A stretch of DNA of 64,000 nt from NCBI GenBank assembly GCA_964059195.1, contig CAXKWD010000006.1, positions 14,376,530-14,440,529 of the forward strand, read 5' to 3'. Of this stretch, positions 34,155 through 46,077 are shown in pieces. A program made the translations under genes and the position numbers. This stretch comes from Ectobius pallidus. Lineage: Eukaryota; Arthropoda; Insecta; Blattodea; Ectobiidae. Position 1 is the first letter of the stretch. Each line of letters opens with the position of its first letter. A model generated the notes under the pieces. The model did not search any database and was not told where the DNA came from. It was given only the letters and a program-made list of their open reading frames with translations.

Positions 34155-34256
34155 TTTTATCACATATCATGTTTAGAAATGAATATTTTGACAGTTTTTG
34201 TAATATTTTACCACATATCATGTTTAGAAATGAATATTTTGACAGTTTTTGTAAAA
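34155..34256 (+). repeat. 51-bp tandem duplication
   Basis: CACATATCATGTTTAGAAAT and the following bases occur twice, at 34161 and 34212, inside the hAT-type element. Confidence 0.9.
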
Positions 34257-34487
34257 TTGCACCATATTTTCAATGTGTTGCGTTGTTATGTTGAGTCAGA
34301 GAATAAATCAGGACTGATTTGGCCTTCATTAGTGCAAATTTCTGTTTCCTCTCACACTGCATTACTAAGTTGGAAACAACAAAACAATTGTTGACAGAAT
34401 CAATAAAAGAAATCAAACACATTGAAAAAAAAACTTAACAAAATCAGTGGTTCAAAAGCAAACAAAATTAAAGAAAAATTCCTGTCA

Positions 34488-35483
34488 TCTAATATATAAA
34501 ATCGAAAGTGTGTATGTATGTTTGTTCCTTATACAAATCTACATTTCTTTACCAATTTACACGACATTTTGCACACATACCCAGTTAAGCCCGGGAAGTA
34601 TAGCTGTCAACATTAAAATTGAAACAAATCAGTCCTTCCCTTGAAAATTATATAATTTCTGTGAATATTCTACTGAAAAAAATGAAATGTTGTTCAGTTC
34701 ACATGGCAACAGTGAATTGTTTACTGTGATTACATAGGGCCTTGGCAACTATATAGCCTAATGCTGGACTTTAACGAATTATGATTCCATGTAATATATT
34801 GGCGAAAATAATTACTGAAAAATGAATTACACGAAAATAAAGCACAGTGTGATGCAGTCACATAACTTCCTCTACCCTCGACATAAGAAATATTTTCTCA
34901 CTTCACATTCTTATGTAGAATAAGAGGTCGTATTGCAGGAGCAACTTAAGTGTGTGAGTATGTTATGTCAGAAGTCGGTAAATAGTCAGTTATCCATAGC
35001 TGTAGGCTTTGTATTAGTTGAGATTTATCATAGGCCCTAAGCATGGGATGGAACATTTTGAGTCCTATACTCGCAGTATATTATGTCCCGGGTTTTAGAG
35101 GAGGAAAGTATGAAAGTGATACTGCATTTCTATTTTATTTCATGCCCGAAACGGTTGTATGGTAACATGAGAATGAGAAATAAAATTTTCCGTCAAGTCA
35201 ATACAATCTTATGTAATTTATGTTTCTTCTTATTTCAACCCCTCCCAGGCATGATGTGTAGAAGCAACGGAATGCAGCATTCGACATCCTCTATGAGCCA
35301 TAAAAAGCAAAATATAGCGTTTTCTGAGGGAATAGTCTGAGTGCCATATGTTGTTCTTCCTCATTTCGAATTCTACATACATTATTACATCAGGACCTAG
35401 AGTTTCAACATCGAAAGTCCCCCATAAGTTAATTTCAAATTACAAAGTACAAAGCCCGGGCGACGCCGGGCCTTTTCAGCTAG
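34488..35483 (+). mobile_element. Non-autonomous Helitron, H2-type 3' end
   Basis: A-TCTAATATATAAAATCG start, GCCCGGGCGACGCCGGGC stem-loop, then CTTTTCAG and CTAG (35480-35483) followed by T. It is 996 bp. The right 300 bases match 11526 and 30571 in inverse; the left part differs, so it is a variant. An 85-codon frame (35083-35340) lies in the conserved part but has no motif. Confidence 0.8.
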
Positions 35484-35537
35484 TGCCTAAATAAGAATGA
35501 AAAGCTACAAGTGTTGCGCAAGATTTCAGATATTTGA

Positions 35538-35726
35538 ATGGGTAACAGTGTAAAGAACTTGGAGCAGATGGAACATCTGAGTGTCAGTGTTACAAATATG
35601 CAAGATGTTGAACGTACATTTTCAAGATACAAGTCTCTGTTCCGTGAAAATCGTCACTGCTTTAAGATGCACAACTTAAGATCTACTTTTGTCGTTCACT
35701 GCAACAGTTCTACACTTGCTGACTAG
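35538..35726 (+). pseudogene. hAT transposase C-terminal remnant
   Basis: Sixty-two codons contain DVERTFSRYKSLFRENRHCF and MHNLRSTFVVHCN, matching the pattern of the C-terminal dimerisation segment of hAT transposases (N..VER.FS.YK......R......NL....V..CN). The catalytic parts are absent. It lies between hAT-type inverted ends and after the Helitron insertion. Confidence 0.7.
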
Positions 35727-35876
35727 AATGACTAGATGAGTAGGGTTACTTCTGTAAATATTGGTTAAATAAGTTAATTAAAATATTTTCATATTTTTTA
35801 ACATATTTTCGACTTTTTAAACACATAAAAAAATAAATATTTTCGTTTTTATAAACACCTAAAAGTCCGAGCCCTA

Positions 35877-36330
35877 TTTATAACTATTGTATTCCGGCAA
35901 TATTTACTGTAAGTTTAATTTTTACTTCGGACCATATATATTTTGTTTTGAGATAAAATGATCAGAAAAAAGAAGTATCCTGAATAGTATTTCATTTATA
36001 TTCAGCGTCGTTGAAGCTTATTAAGGTAGGCTATAAGATCTCGGTGCTTCACCGAAGCGATGGAATGTGAAACATTGATTCAACAACTGTTCCAATAACA
36101 CGGCATTTTAATGACTTCCCGCTCAAAGGTGAAGCCCATATGCAGCAGCAGCAATCCATCACGATGCTTATTTTAGCTCGGGAATGAGAAATTAATGAAA
36201 ATGGACAAACGTATTAAGAACCAATGCGCCGGGCAACAAGTCTTAAGCCTATCCATCAAGTTTGCTTGTTTCATATGAGAAGCCAGGAGAGAGATTTGTC
36301 TTTTTTTTGTGTGTCAAGAATTATTGTACA
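35877..36330. other. Unassigned stretch
   Basis: No feature is recognised. Confidence 0.45.
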
Positions 36331-36391
36331 GACGGCCGGGGTGGAGCTTTTTGTGCCCAAATTCACGGGTTCGATCCCGGCCTAGGCCTAT
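36331..36391 (+). repeat. tRNA-derived SINE head
   Basis: GGCCGGGGTGGAG is followed by ATTCACGGGTTCGATCCCGG; GGTTCGATCCC is a good B box and CGGGTTCGATCCCG closes a T-arm. The A box is degraded and no acceptor stem forms, so it is not a functional tRNA. Confidence 0.65.
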
Positions 36392-36437
36392 GATAGTCTC
36401 TGTCTGAACATTAAGGAATGTGTGGAAGAAGAACAGT

Positions 36438-37243
36438 TACTACCCACGCGCGATTTCTTGGGCGCTCGGCTCCCTAGTCCTCATTCGATACGTTTCGTTC
36501 AATTTCGTAGGCAGAGCTACCAACATTGAAACACGAAGTACGCTATACACCCTGACATCTAGTGGCTTAAATACTAAGCTTTCATTGAGGATCCTTATTT
36601 ATTTATTGACATTATCTTTTCTGACGCATGGAATAAATACAATTTTGCGAATTGCTGGTTTCACAAACACGTCATTGTACATCCAACACTACTCCCCACC
36701 TCTTTTAAGAATTCTGTATGTGCTAATTTCTGACACTTCCGTGAACTCTGATGTCAATTTCATGTACTGAAAGTTGAGCGAACTTTTCACAAAACGCATT
36801 AAATACGTTTAAAATTAGGCCTATAGTTTTCTCCACTTTTAGATGCCTTATCTCTCTTACGTTTTACAACACGAAATGATGTAGCATGTTCTGCTAAGAC
36901 TCTTATTTATGCTTAAAACTAGTCACCCAGTTAAAGATGTTGAGCCTGTATTGTATATAATAAATGACTTGTTTGATAACCGAACCCTTATGACGTGTAA
37001 TTAATTGTTACGCAATACCGTCACCACGTTATATTATTGCACTGTTAAAATCGTTGTATATTAAATTTCAATTTATTGTTTGTACACATAACTGACACTT
37101 AGCTGTTGATGCGAGATTCTGCTGAAATGTGGTTTCTTTGGTTGACAACACTGCAGAAAGACTGGCGGACTAGCTGTGTTTTCTTCCCCCCGACCCTCGC
37201 TTCCCCGTAAAACCAGTGCCCAAGAAATCGCGCGCGGGTAGTA
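36438..37243. repeat. Segment bounded by 26-bp inverted repeats
   Basis: TACTACCCACGCGCGATTTC continuing TTGGGC at 36438-36463 is matched in inverse at 37218-37243 with one difference. This may be a MITE or two oppositely placed repeat copies. The frame at 36420-36770 has no motif. Confidence 0.55.
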
Positions 37244-38424
37244 TCCGTCCCTTGGGATAGCTAATATATTTCCTCCTGAGGTCATGGTAATTCCCAGTGG
37301 GGACACAATTATTACAAGTGAAAAGTCCCTGACTTTTTCAATATATATATGTAACATCTAACACACATTTATTTCATTTCAGTTCATTAAAAAATATCTT
37401 TATAACACAAACTCTTAATAGGTGACATTAAAACTTCGTTAAATTAGTTCGTGTTTTATAATTGTTTTTATAACAGCCGAAAGAAAATCAAATCAAACAA
37501 AAACATTAAACTTTCTGTTTTATATTACTAATGCGTATAAAACTTCATTTAAAATTTACTTTGTGAAGATTGCATGAAAGGCTACGCAGATTGAGTCAAG
37601 TAGTTAAAAATGATTGGTAAGACATGCCTAAATAAATGGTGCAAAAGTACGTTGCACAAACTTTCTCACATATACGTGTTAAAGGCTAGCACAGAAAAAA
37701 TTAAATTAAAGAGACAATTAAATTTTACTTATTACATTTTCATAAAACTAACAAGTATCTAGAACGGAAAGCATCCGTGTCGATCTTTATGCTCAATGCT
37801 TTTACCGTGAAATAATAATAATAATAATGATAATAATAATAATAATAATAATAACAACTAATAATAATCAATGGCAGTAAAACTGCATATTATTAGCACT
37901 ACTACTACTACAAGAAAATTCAAATATAAGTAGCACCTTGGGATGAGTCGGTCCCACCCAACCTATCCTCACCGATGCAGTTTCTTTTATACCACGATCG
38001 AGCGAATTCTTCTGTCCTAGTATTATAAAGAAACTCGTGATTGGACGTTGGATGTGTGACGTCTTACCGTTAGACGAGAGATGGCAGGCTGACAAACCTT
38101 GCGGGAGATATAATATGCCACATTTTCGAAACCTACAAACAGTGTATCGTACATTATTCATGTGGTTAGTGTTATGCATTATTTAGCTATATGTAGAGGT
38201 GGATACAAGACACTTGCGACAATATACAAGGGCAGTTGGTCACTCTGTTTCGCTCAGAAACAAAATACATCACACAGTCCGTACAAATGTGAATATCGAA
38301 TGGGGGAGCTTAAGGGGCGACTTATATTTGAATTTCGCCAGTACTACTACTACTTAGGTTATATTGCACGCTTTAACTGCATGTAGGTCATATCACGTGT
38401 TTAGTATGTTTGCGTAAACCATTA
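37244..38424. repeat. Unassigned stretch with AAT microsatellite
   Basis: (AAT)n with variants at about 37810-37868. Frames at 37868-38386 are unrecognised. Confidence 0.5.
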
Positions 38425-38432
38425 GTCTATAT

Positions 38433-39128
38433 CAGCGTTTCTTAACCTTTTTGAACCTGAGGACCTCTAAAATGTCTAAAAAAATTTTACGGACCCCTAA
38501 TTTTACATCCCATTGTTAAAAGTAGGCTATATGTAGGCCTATATCCTTAATATTTGGGGTATTAAATTATAGGTCGTTATAACGAAATACTTTTTTTTTT
38601 AATCCGACGGAAACACAGTTATTGAATTGGAACGAAACTATTGACAGTAAAATTATATTTTGAACAGACTTTAATATGTATTACCAATTTAATAATATAA
38701 TTAGGAATTATGTTATTAATCACTTTTAATGAGATGGTTGAGCGTGTCGCCTCTTGAAGACTTCCTGGATATTTGGCTCAATATTAGTCAAATTTAGTCG
38801 AAGATCAGCAGATACATTAAGTCGGTTTCTGTATTATGTTGAAAATCCCTTCTCACAAAGATAGGTTGTTGAAAACCGACAAAGTCTTATTTTTTAAGGT
38901 TTTGAATGAAAGAGGGAACCATAGACGTCAGTGCATCAGGGGTTTGAAACTGTGGTTCGTAACTGCAAAAGTAAGGAAACTTGCAATGTGACCTGTAGTT
39001 TCGAAGATTTTAAAAACTTTGACATCTAGTGTCCATTTTATGTGAAAAATTCTACTTCTTTACTTCCCACTTCCTTTATGATATTTTTAAATTAATTATG
39101 TCTGCGGACCATAGGTTGAGGAACGCTG
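38433..39128 (+). mobile_element. hAT-type MITE, family G, copy 1
   Basis: Left end CAGCGTTTCTTAACCTTTTT; inverse right end CAGCGTTCCTCAACCTATGG. GTCTATAT flanks both sides exactly (38425-38432, 39129-39136). The CAG(C/T)GNTTCTCAACCT start is typical of Charlie/Tip100-like hAT elements. Non-coding, 696 bp. Confidence 0.9.
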
Positions 39129-39136
39129 GTCTATAT

Positions 39137-40350
39137 TAACAACTCATTCGCGTCATGTTTCTATTGTTTAGTGATGTCTTCTTATGCGGTATTCAGTTTA
39201 AACGATTATAATATCTAGTGACGTAGCGGCGATGAGTTATGGAAAATAAGCAAGTCCTACAAACCCGGCGTTTGCTTTTGCGAACGAGGAAACCATAAAA
39301 AACCCAAGTCAATTTGGGCGGCCACGAGTTTTGATTTGAACTCAGGACCTCTTCCCTGTTAGCCCATAGGCCTACCACCTCGCTATAATTGGTTTTAGTG
39401 TGTTCATTGCGACTGAGCTAAACTGATTGCATTTCACAACAATAAGTACATTAGGCCTATAGTTTTCTTGTTACTAGTGGCAACAAAATGCCATTCATAT
39501 TTTAATTGATATGAATGTTCTAAAATTCGCATTTATGCTGTACTTATTTCGTTTTTATCTTGAAATTTATTAAATGTATAAAGAAATGTTTTAAACAAAA
39601 AATGTTCATTTTAAATTTTTCTACAACTTTACTGTGGTAGGTTTTCATGTATCGCCTACTGTAATGGATATAATCTAGAAAAATTGAAAATGGATACGAG
39701 CAAAGTACCCCTTAAGTCATTTTTGCAGAAATACGGATATAGCCATTTTATTAGTCATAGATAAGAGTTTCCAATTTTAAATTTTTATTAAAATCGTTAG
39801 AGCCATTTTTTCACAAATCCAATTTTTTTAAAAAGTTTTCATGAAAAGTCCCCTTAATATTTCAGTTATAAAACTAAATTTCTGGGCGGTTCGACAAAAT
39901 TTCGAAAAAGTGCTTAATTCAAAAAATGAAGTAAATACAATGAACCGTTTACCCGCTGTGCTTGTCCACAGACGGACAGACGGACAGACGTCATTCCAAA
40001 AATACTTTTTTCGGTTTCTAGGCATCATGAAACATGCTCTCCCGGTGTTATCTCGACTTCGATTTTTTGTCACCATCACAATACTTTCTCTATACTACGT
40101 ATATGCGAGAAAGTAAAACGAAGTTGATTTTACCTAATTATACCTTACATTATAGAAAATTTATTTAAATTTTAAACAGCAAACGTACTAACTGCTGAGT
40201 AAAAAATATTAAGATAATTGACCACAGGCCGGCTAAAAAAAATGATTATGCGTCAAGAAGTTTGTTTGTTCTGCTTGTTTTAAGGCGACATGTATTCAGC
40301 CAGTAAGGTCGATAATTTAACGTACGGTTTTTAAAATAAGTACTTGATTT
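39137..40350. other. Unassigned stretch with a tRNA-like scrap
   Basis: On the minus strand about 39311-39390 reads AGCGAGGTGGTAGGCCTATG and then CTGAGTTCAAATCAAAACTC, resembling A and B boxes of a decayed tRNA-derived SINE. Overlapping frames of 83 and 91 codons near 39828-40116 surround CGGACAGACGGACAGACG and are repeat-derived. Confidence 0.4.
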
Positions 40351-40354
40351 TTAA

Positions 40355-41451
40355 AGGGGGGCATACAGCTTTCCGTGAAATTCATAGGTGAGAAATTGTG
40401 AATTTCATTTTTTTTTCTCAGCAATGAATTGCTCTACAATCTTGTACTGTCACATGCTCTTTATTGACAACTTCTACAATTACATACTATTTTCAAAATT
40501 AATAAAACTATGACAGTTATGGGTAATTATCGTTAATAAATGGCAACTACGTTTCGTTCACTAAAATGCTGTTTCCGTGATAATCTCCACAAATGGCAAT
40601 ATTTCTGTGAGATTCTTTCTTCTATCTATTTGCAAACATCATATGAAGAACATCATCTACAATCTTTGGAATATCTACAGTATAAGTATTTTTCCTAAAT
40701 GGAAACGTGACTGCCATTTTGTAACGATAATTACCCGTAACTGTAAGGGCCTGTATTACCACCTGCCGACAATTCCTCCCGATACGTGACTTCCAGATAG
40801 CTTAACTGGAAGATGCCTTGTAATACCACCGCTGAACTGCTACCGGCAAGAACACAGTAACATTTTGTGAAATGATCCTTAGGTCGTTGAGCAGAGAAGT
40901 GTGTTTGTTGTAGTTCGGTAGTCCTCCGCTAGGTGCGGCAGCTCGGATTTGTATTTGTGCAATTATATTACATAATAACACTTCGTTTTAAGTGCAGTAA
41001 TCGATTTATTCAATTCTATTTCATTCATATGAGAGCCTAAAATGACATTTTTGTGTAAATTAAATCTTCCAGCATCAATTCTGAAAATCAGGTGGCCAGG
41101 AAGCTTCGGAGTGCTGCCATCTTGTTTCAACCAAGATTCGTAGCAGTTCGAAGTTTGTCAGCCACTCCATCCTCCTGCTAGCATATCTGGGGGAGTTGTC
41201 TTGCCAGACGCAATTCTTGGCCACCTTCCAAATAAGTTCTCTATCTGGCAGATAAATATGATATCAGGTGGTCGTCGTACAGGCCCTAATAGTTTCATTA
41301 ATTTTGAAAATAGTATGCAATTGTAGAAGTCAATAAAGAGTATGTCAGATTGCAAGATTGTAAAGCAATTCATTGCGTAGGAAAAGAAATAATGAAATTC
41401 ACCTAGTTCTCACCTATGAATTTCACCTAAAGCTGTACGACCCCCCCCCCC
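40355..41451. repeat. TTAA-flanked fold-back element, split copy
   Basis: Arms like those of 17315-18049 with TTAA outside both ends (40351-40354, 41452-41455). Left tip AAGGGGGGCATACAGCTTT, right tip a C-run. The Harbinger-like element 40747-41286 sits in the right arm. Without it, the element is about 557 bp, shorter than the complete copy. Confidence 0.75.
40747..41286 (+). mobile_element. PIF/Harbinger-like MITE, copy 1
   Basis: Ends GGGCCTGTATTACCACCTG and inverse GGGCCTGTACGACGACCACC; TAA flanks both sides (40744-40746, 41287-41289). Removing it and one TAA restores the fold-back arm (CTGTAATAGTTTCATTAA). G-rich ends with a 3-bp TAA duplication are the Harbinger signature. Non-coding. 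Confidence 0.88.
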
Positions 41452-41455
41452 TTAA

Positions 41456-42338
41456 AATAAGCTATTTTAAATAAACTTTTCAAAAATAACAACAAAATAC
41501 GTTCAATTAAAGATGTCAACTTTTCAGCACGAATACATAGACGTTGGACTATATTTTTTACTTCGAGAATAATCCATATGCATGCACTGGCTATCTCTGT
41601 GCTGTTTCACCCCCTCTCCTGCATATTTGCGGTGGGATGGGGCTGAGGGGGGGCGCGGTGGTAAAAAGGAAGTCCCGGTTGCAGTACTGATGAGTAGACC
41701 TATAATTCTGTAATAAATTGTATTATGTGCCTAATCCCCGTGTCCGAGTAACATAGGGCGGGGGCGGCTGTAAGCATCATTCGTCACAGACACACGGCAA
41801 CGCAGTAGGAGAGGAGAGGAGAGGAGAGGAGAGAAGAAGAGGAGAGAAGACTGGAGAGGGAGGCACAGTAGTAGTTACTATTGGAGTAGCAGGGTCGATA
41901 TTACAATGTTAATTATGCACGGTATCGATCACATAGCAGGTAGCTTGTAATAGAGTTTAGTACAGCTCCATTTAATTATCAGTAGCCTAATAAATAATAA
42001 TGGCTCCGTGCATTTAAATGTGGCGTGGACTACAATTGTCGACGAGTAAAACAAAAAAACTGCCATTGTTGAACCTGATAGTGTCAACAAGGGGATATGG
42101 GACGCCGGCAGCCATCTTAGGGGACTCCTCCTGCTGGGAATTCGTCACTAGCCTATCTACACTTGATATTTCAAGTCTTTTGATGCAGTATTCGACTCAT
42201 GTACTTCGTAAGGGCGAAAAGTGTTTTGCACGGTTTTTAATCTTACCGAGAAACTTCACGAGGAAAGTGCATTTTTTATCTCTACGTGATTATACCCGAG
42301 GACACTCTTATAGCGTGATACATTCCCCCAACCTCTTC
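41456..42338. other. Unassigned stretch, partly G- and purine-rich
   Basis: A (GAGAG)n purine tract is at about 41810-41865. The 108-codon frame at 42018-42344 has no recognised motif. Confidence 0.45.
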
Positions 42339-42346
42339 CTATAGAA

Positions 42347-42616
42347 CAGCGTTTCTCAACCTTTTTGAACCCGAGGACCTCTAAAACGTCTAAAAAAATT
42401 TACGGACCCCTAATTTTACATCCCATTTTTAAAAGAAGGCCTATATTCTTAATATTTGGGTTATTAATTATAGGTCATTAGAACGAAATATGTGAAAAAA
42501 AAATTACTTCTTTACTTTCCCCTTGCTTTATGATATTTTTAAATTACGTCTGAGGACCATCTGTACCATCTTCACGGACCACCAGTGGTCCGCGGACCAT
42601 AGGTTGAGAAACGCTG
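42347..42616 (+). mobile_element. hAT-type MITE, family G, copy 2
   Basis: CAGCGTTTCTCAACCTTTTT start and inverse CAGCGTTTCTCAACCTATGG end; CTATAGAA on both sides exactly (42339-42346, 42617-42624). At 270 bp it is an internally deleted form of 38433-39128; it retains GGTCCGCGGACC near the right end. Confidence 0.92.
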
Positions 42617-42746
42617 CTATAGAACATGTTTAGTGAACCTAAACTAGAAACTTGATTATAAGTAGTCGTAATTTGCATGGTGAACAATGTTCTTTAATGT
42701 GCCTGACGTTCTTCCTGTGTTTAAAAATCACGGTTTTCTGCATTTA

Positions 42747-43340
42747 CGAGGGTGGATCGAAAGGTAACGCACAATAACTTTGTTTTACAAAAAGTTTAAT
42801 AGGTACAATTACAAACAAATGCACACATGAAGGGACATCTTTTATCTATTTTTCTATATAGTCGCCAAGTTTCTTAACACATTTCTCCCATCGTCATACC
42901 AGTTTCAAAATACCCTGTTCATAGAAGTCCGTTCGGTTGGAGTATAACCATCTGCGGACTGCTGTTTTCACTTCTGCATCGGACGCAAAGCGTTTAACGA
43001 CCAGGAATATCTTCATGGGACCAAACAAATGAAAGTTCGACGCGACGGTCTGGACTGTATGGAGGATGTTGGGAGCACCTCCCAAACAAATTTGTTAATT
43101 TTTCACGAACAGCTGAAGTAACATGGGGGCGAGCATTGTTGTGAAGAAGTTTGACACCATCAGCATGAATGTTTGGTCCCATGAAGAAATTCCTGGCCGG
43201 TAAACGCGTTGTATCAGATGTAGAAATGAAAACAGCAGTCCGCAGATGGCTATACTCCAACCGAACGAACTTCTATGAACAGGGTATTCTGAAACTACTA
43301 TCACGATGAGAGAAATGTGTTGAGAAACATGCCGTTGGCA
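42747..43340. mobile_element. Fold-back mariner remnant, copy 1
   Basis: Starts CGAGGGTGGATCGAAAGG after TA. The left portion on the minus strand encodes transposase fragments: NNARPHVTSAVREK, HPPYSPD, and AVRRWLYSNRTDFYEQGI. NARPH...HPPYSPD is the mariner DDE-domain signature around the second Asp and after. From about 43175 the same C-terminal sequence reappears on the plus strand (CATGAAGAAATTCCTGGCCG and CAGTCCGCAGATGG), so the element folds back on itself. Frames are broken, and the right terminus is lost near 43340. Confidence 0.8.
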
Positions 43341-44186
43341 GTGCGCATGCGTGGAGTGGTAAAGTCCACCATGAAAATATAGTCCACGGCTCCGCGCGCT
43401 TTAATGAACCACGTGGATACTAGCGTGATGCCGTCAATGTTTTCATCTCAGAACGTTTCGCTTGCATTCGAATTCCCGCCGCCTCTGTCTGTGGCGTTGT
43501 CCATGCTTTCAGTACGAGGGCGAATACAGTAGACAAATTTATCCCACTGCCGGATGAACAATACCGACTTATACTACGAATCGGGTTTACAGCTGTGTTT
43601 AATACCAGGCAAACGGGGCACAAAATTTAATAAGCATTTATGAGCCTTCTGCCCCCTCCCCATCATCCCTGCCGTATTGTCCAGAATTTTCAAGTGGATA
43701 ACTGGAAAGTATAAAAAAAAGGTATATATATATACCTAGGCAGCTTTCTCTGTGTTGTTTCTTCAAAACAGACTTCATTTCACAACCAGAATGTTTTGTT
43801 TTGTTTTACCGTTTGCTTACCTTGTTATCACACACAAACACCCATACCCGAGGCGGGTCTCGAACCCACAGTCTCCTTCACCGGGTCCAAAGCAGCATCA
43901 TTAGCTACCACGGCTAAGGAGACCGGCTATTGAAGTTAAATATTGAAATACAATCCACTCTTATACAATTCAACGGCCCTAAATAGCGTGCTCACTCGCT
44001 CCATAACTTCGTGAGACATCGGGTATACTCGACGATGTTCGTAACTCGCAGTCTAAACTTTCACGAAGAGTACAAAATTAGGAAAACCGTTTCTTTATTA
44101 TATAAGGCCTAAGTGAAATGAACACAATGAACGAATATTCTAATTTTATTTTTTCTTACAATTTTCATAGCTCTGAACCACAAACA
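43341..44186. other. Unassigned stretch with a tRNA-derived SINE head
   Basis: On the minus strand 43926-43850 reads CTTAGCCGTGGTAGCTAATG (A-box-like) and GTGGGTTCGAGACCCGCCTC (good B box). The arms do not form a full tRNA, so it is a SINE head. The rest, including GC-richer 43380-43620, is unrecognised. Confidence 0.5.
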
Positions 44187-44603
44187 TCTATATATATATA
44201 TATATATATATAACTTATAAATGAATGTATGTGTGTATGTGTGTGTGTGTGTCCTTTATGCATTACTACACCGTTCATCCAATCGCCATGAAACTTTGGG
44301 AAGTTGTTGAGTGCATTCCCGGGAAGGTTTCTGGCATATTACATTTTTTTATTTTTCCTTTCGTTCGTGAGTTATGAGTGAAAAACGGGCAAAAAACGTG
44401 TATTTTTTGCGTTTTCGAAGCATTAGTTTTCAGTAATACCATTCAATGTCAAATCAATTACAGTAGGCTTTGGCTATTTTTGTCATTCCTTGGACATAAA
44501 ACTATCGCGATCGCTTGAATGTTGTAGCTCACGCTGATCGATTCATTTGTTTATAATGTCAAGGCACGCAGACATATGAAATTTTCAACCTACACCGAAG
44601 AGG

Positions 44604-44653
<50 letters not shown>

Positions 44654-44915
44654 TACTATTATTATTATAAAAGGGATAATCAATATAGGCCTCAATATGG
44701 TCAAACGTTGTTCGATTTGGACGAAACTCACTATACAGGGGTTTTCTGGGCCAAGGACCTCGAATCTGAGGTCGCTTTTACCAGGCGACGCTATATAATC
44801 GTGGTATGTAATTCACGTGATTTAGGTGTTAACAAATATAATGATTTAACTATTATGCTCTTAATTTTTAATTTTTGAAATAATTATCGCGTGCGAAGCC
44901 GCGGGCACACGCTAG
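44187..44915 (+). mobile_element. Non-autonomous Helitron, family H1
   Basis: A-TCTATATATATA start, CGCG-TGCGAAGC-CGCG stem-loop and CTAG end (44912-44915) followed by T. It carries a TA/TG microsatellite at its start and a (TTA)n array at 44606-44668. A degenerate further terminus (GGCGGGCGAAGGCGCGGG) is at about 44972. Confidence 0.82.
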
Positions 44916-45239
44916 TTTTTAATAAACTTTCAGTGTAAATTTCTTAAAAATCCTGGAGTCAGTTAATAATGGCGGGCGAAGGCGCGGGCAACAGTTGATA
45001 GCTTAACCCTAAAAGTATCGCGGACAATAAAAATGCAAACAAACCACCCCTTCCCTTGAAAATTTAAATAATTTCTGAAAGTTACACTGAATTTATCAAA
45101 TAAAATTCACATCATATTCATCTGTCAACAAACAGTTGAGAAACGATATGTATTATCCACCGCCGTCTCGAGAATTACACAAGAGTAATACAGTCTAGAA
45201 GGCAGTGGTATTGTCAATGTTCACAGTTAGCTTTGGAAC

Positions 45240-45458
45240 TGCATAATCGAATCTGAGATCGTTTTCCCAGGCGGCGCTTTCTAATCGTGGAATGTACTCT
45301 AAAGCCGGAATTTTAGCTGTTTCATTAATTATTAATGGTTTAGTTTATGAATTATTCGCGTGCAAGTGTTAATAAATATAATGCTTTAATAATTATTATA
45401 CTATTAATTTTTAATTTTTCAATTAATTATCGTGGGCGAAGCCGCGGGGACCTGCTAG
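45240..45458 (+). mobile_element. Helitron H1 3' fragment
   Basis: Shares ATCGAATCTGAGATCG and the final hairpin CGTGGGCGAAGCCGCGGGG with H1 copies, ending CTAG at 45455-45458. The 5' part is missing. Confidence 0.75.
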
Positions 45459-46077
45459 TTTAAATACACTTGAGTACGTACCATAGACCAGGGAAAGCAT
45501 AGAATTAAGATGTATTAGCGACCTTATTAGAACAATTGCGATCAACTGCAAACGATAAGTACTTTTAGTGCCTTGTTTTGTAGATTTATTAGTTAAATAT
45601 CCTGTTATTTTATCATTTATGGTTGCTGTATACTGTGAGATAAATGGTTTAGCCACTGATAGCCTGCATGGTTAATATTGTTCTGTTATTGCCTGTCGTT
45701 AATTGTTTGTAGTTTGGTATTTAAGAAATATTTAATAGCAGGTTTTATTACTCTTTATTACTATGTTGACTCATTAGGATATATCCGTATTGCAACATAA
45801 GTGATCACTGATTAGATGAGGCCTATATATTTTGTTCGTAAAATAGTCGGAGCGCTAATGTTTTAGGCAGTGGGATGGGTAGATGCTATCCGCTCTAGAA
45901 CCCGCCCTCAAGTAAACAAGTTCTGTATTGTCTCTCTCGCTGCAATGCATTGCTCATATCTACGTAAGAGTGAAACGGACATTCTTGTTTACTTGATCGT
46001 GAACATTTTGTAATTTAATGTTAACTTATACGTAGGCGTTTATTACGTGAAGAATAATTTTTGTGTTCATTCTGTGT
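45459..46077. other. Unassigned stretch with a 13-bp inverted pair
   Basis: TCAAGTAAACAAG (45909-45921) and CTTGTTTACTTGA (45986-45998) are exact inverses about 90 bp apart, possibly a very short MITE. Confidence 0.4.

Larger units (their letters stand above)
33966..35876 (+). mobile_element. hAT-type element, split by a Helitron
   Basis: Ends TAGGGCTAGGACTTTTAGG and inverse TAGGGCTCGGACTTTTAGG match 18 of 19. The flanks show no good 8-bp duplication. Without the Helitron at 34488-35483 it is about 915 bp. It keeps a short hAT transposase C-terminal scrap (35538-35726), supporting the class. Confidence 0.75.

Noticed and set aside
43850..43926. Functional tRNA gene
   Set aside because: A and B boxes are recognisable, but acceptor and anticodon stems do not form; it fits a tRNA-derived SINE head. 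The same holds at 36331, 48050, 54774 and 55879.
44576..44878. Frame with a long tyrosine run
   Set aside because: It is an in-frame TTA/TAT microsatellite inside a Helitron, with no protein motif.
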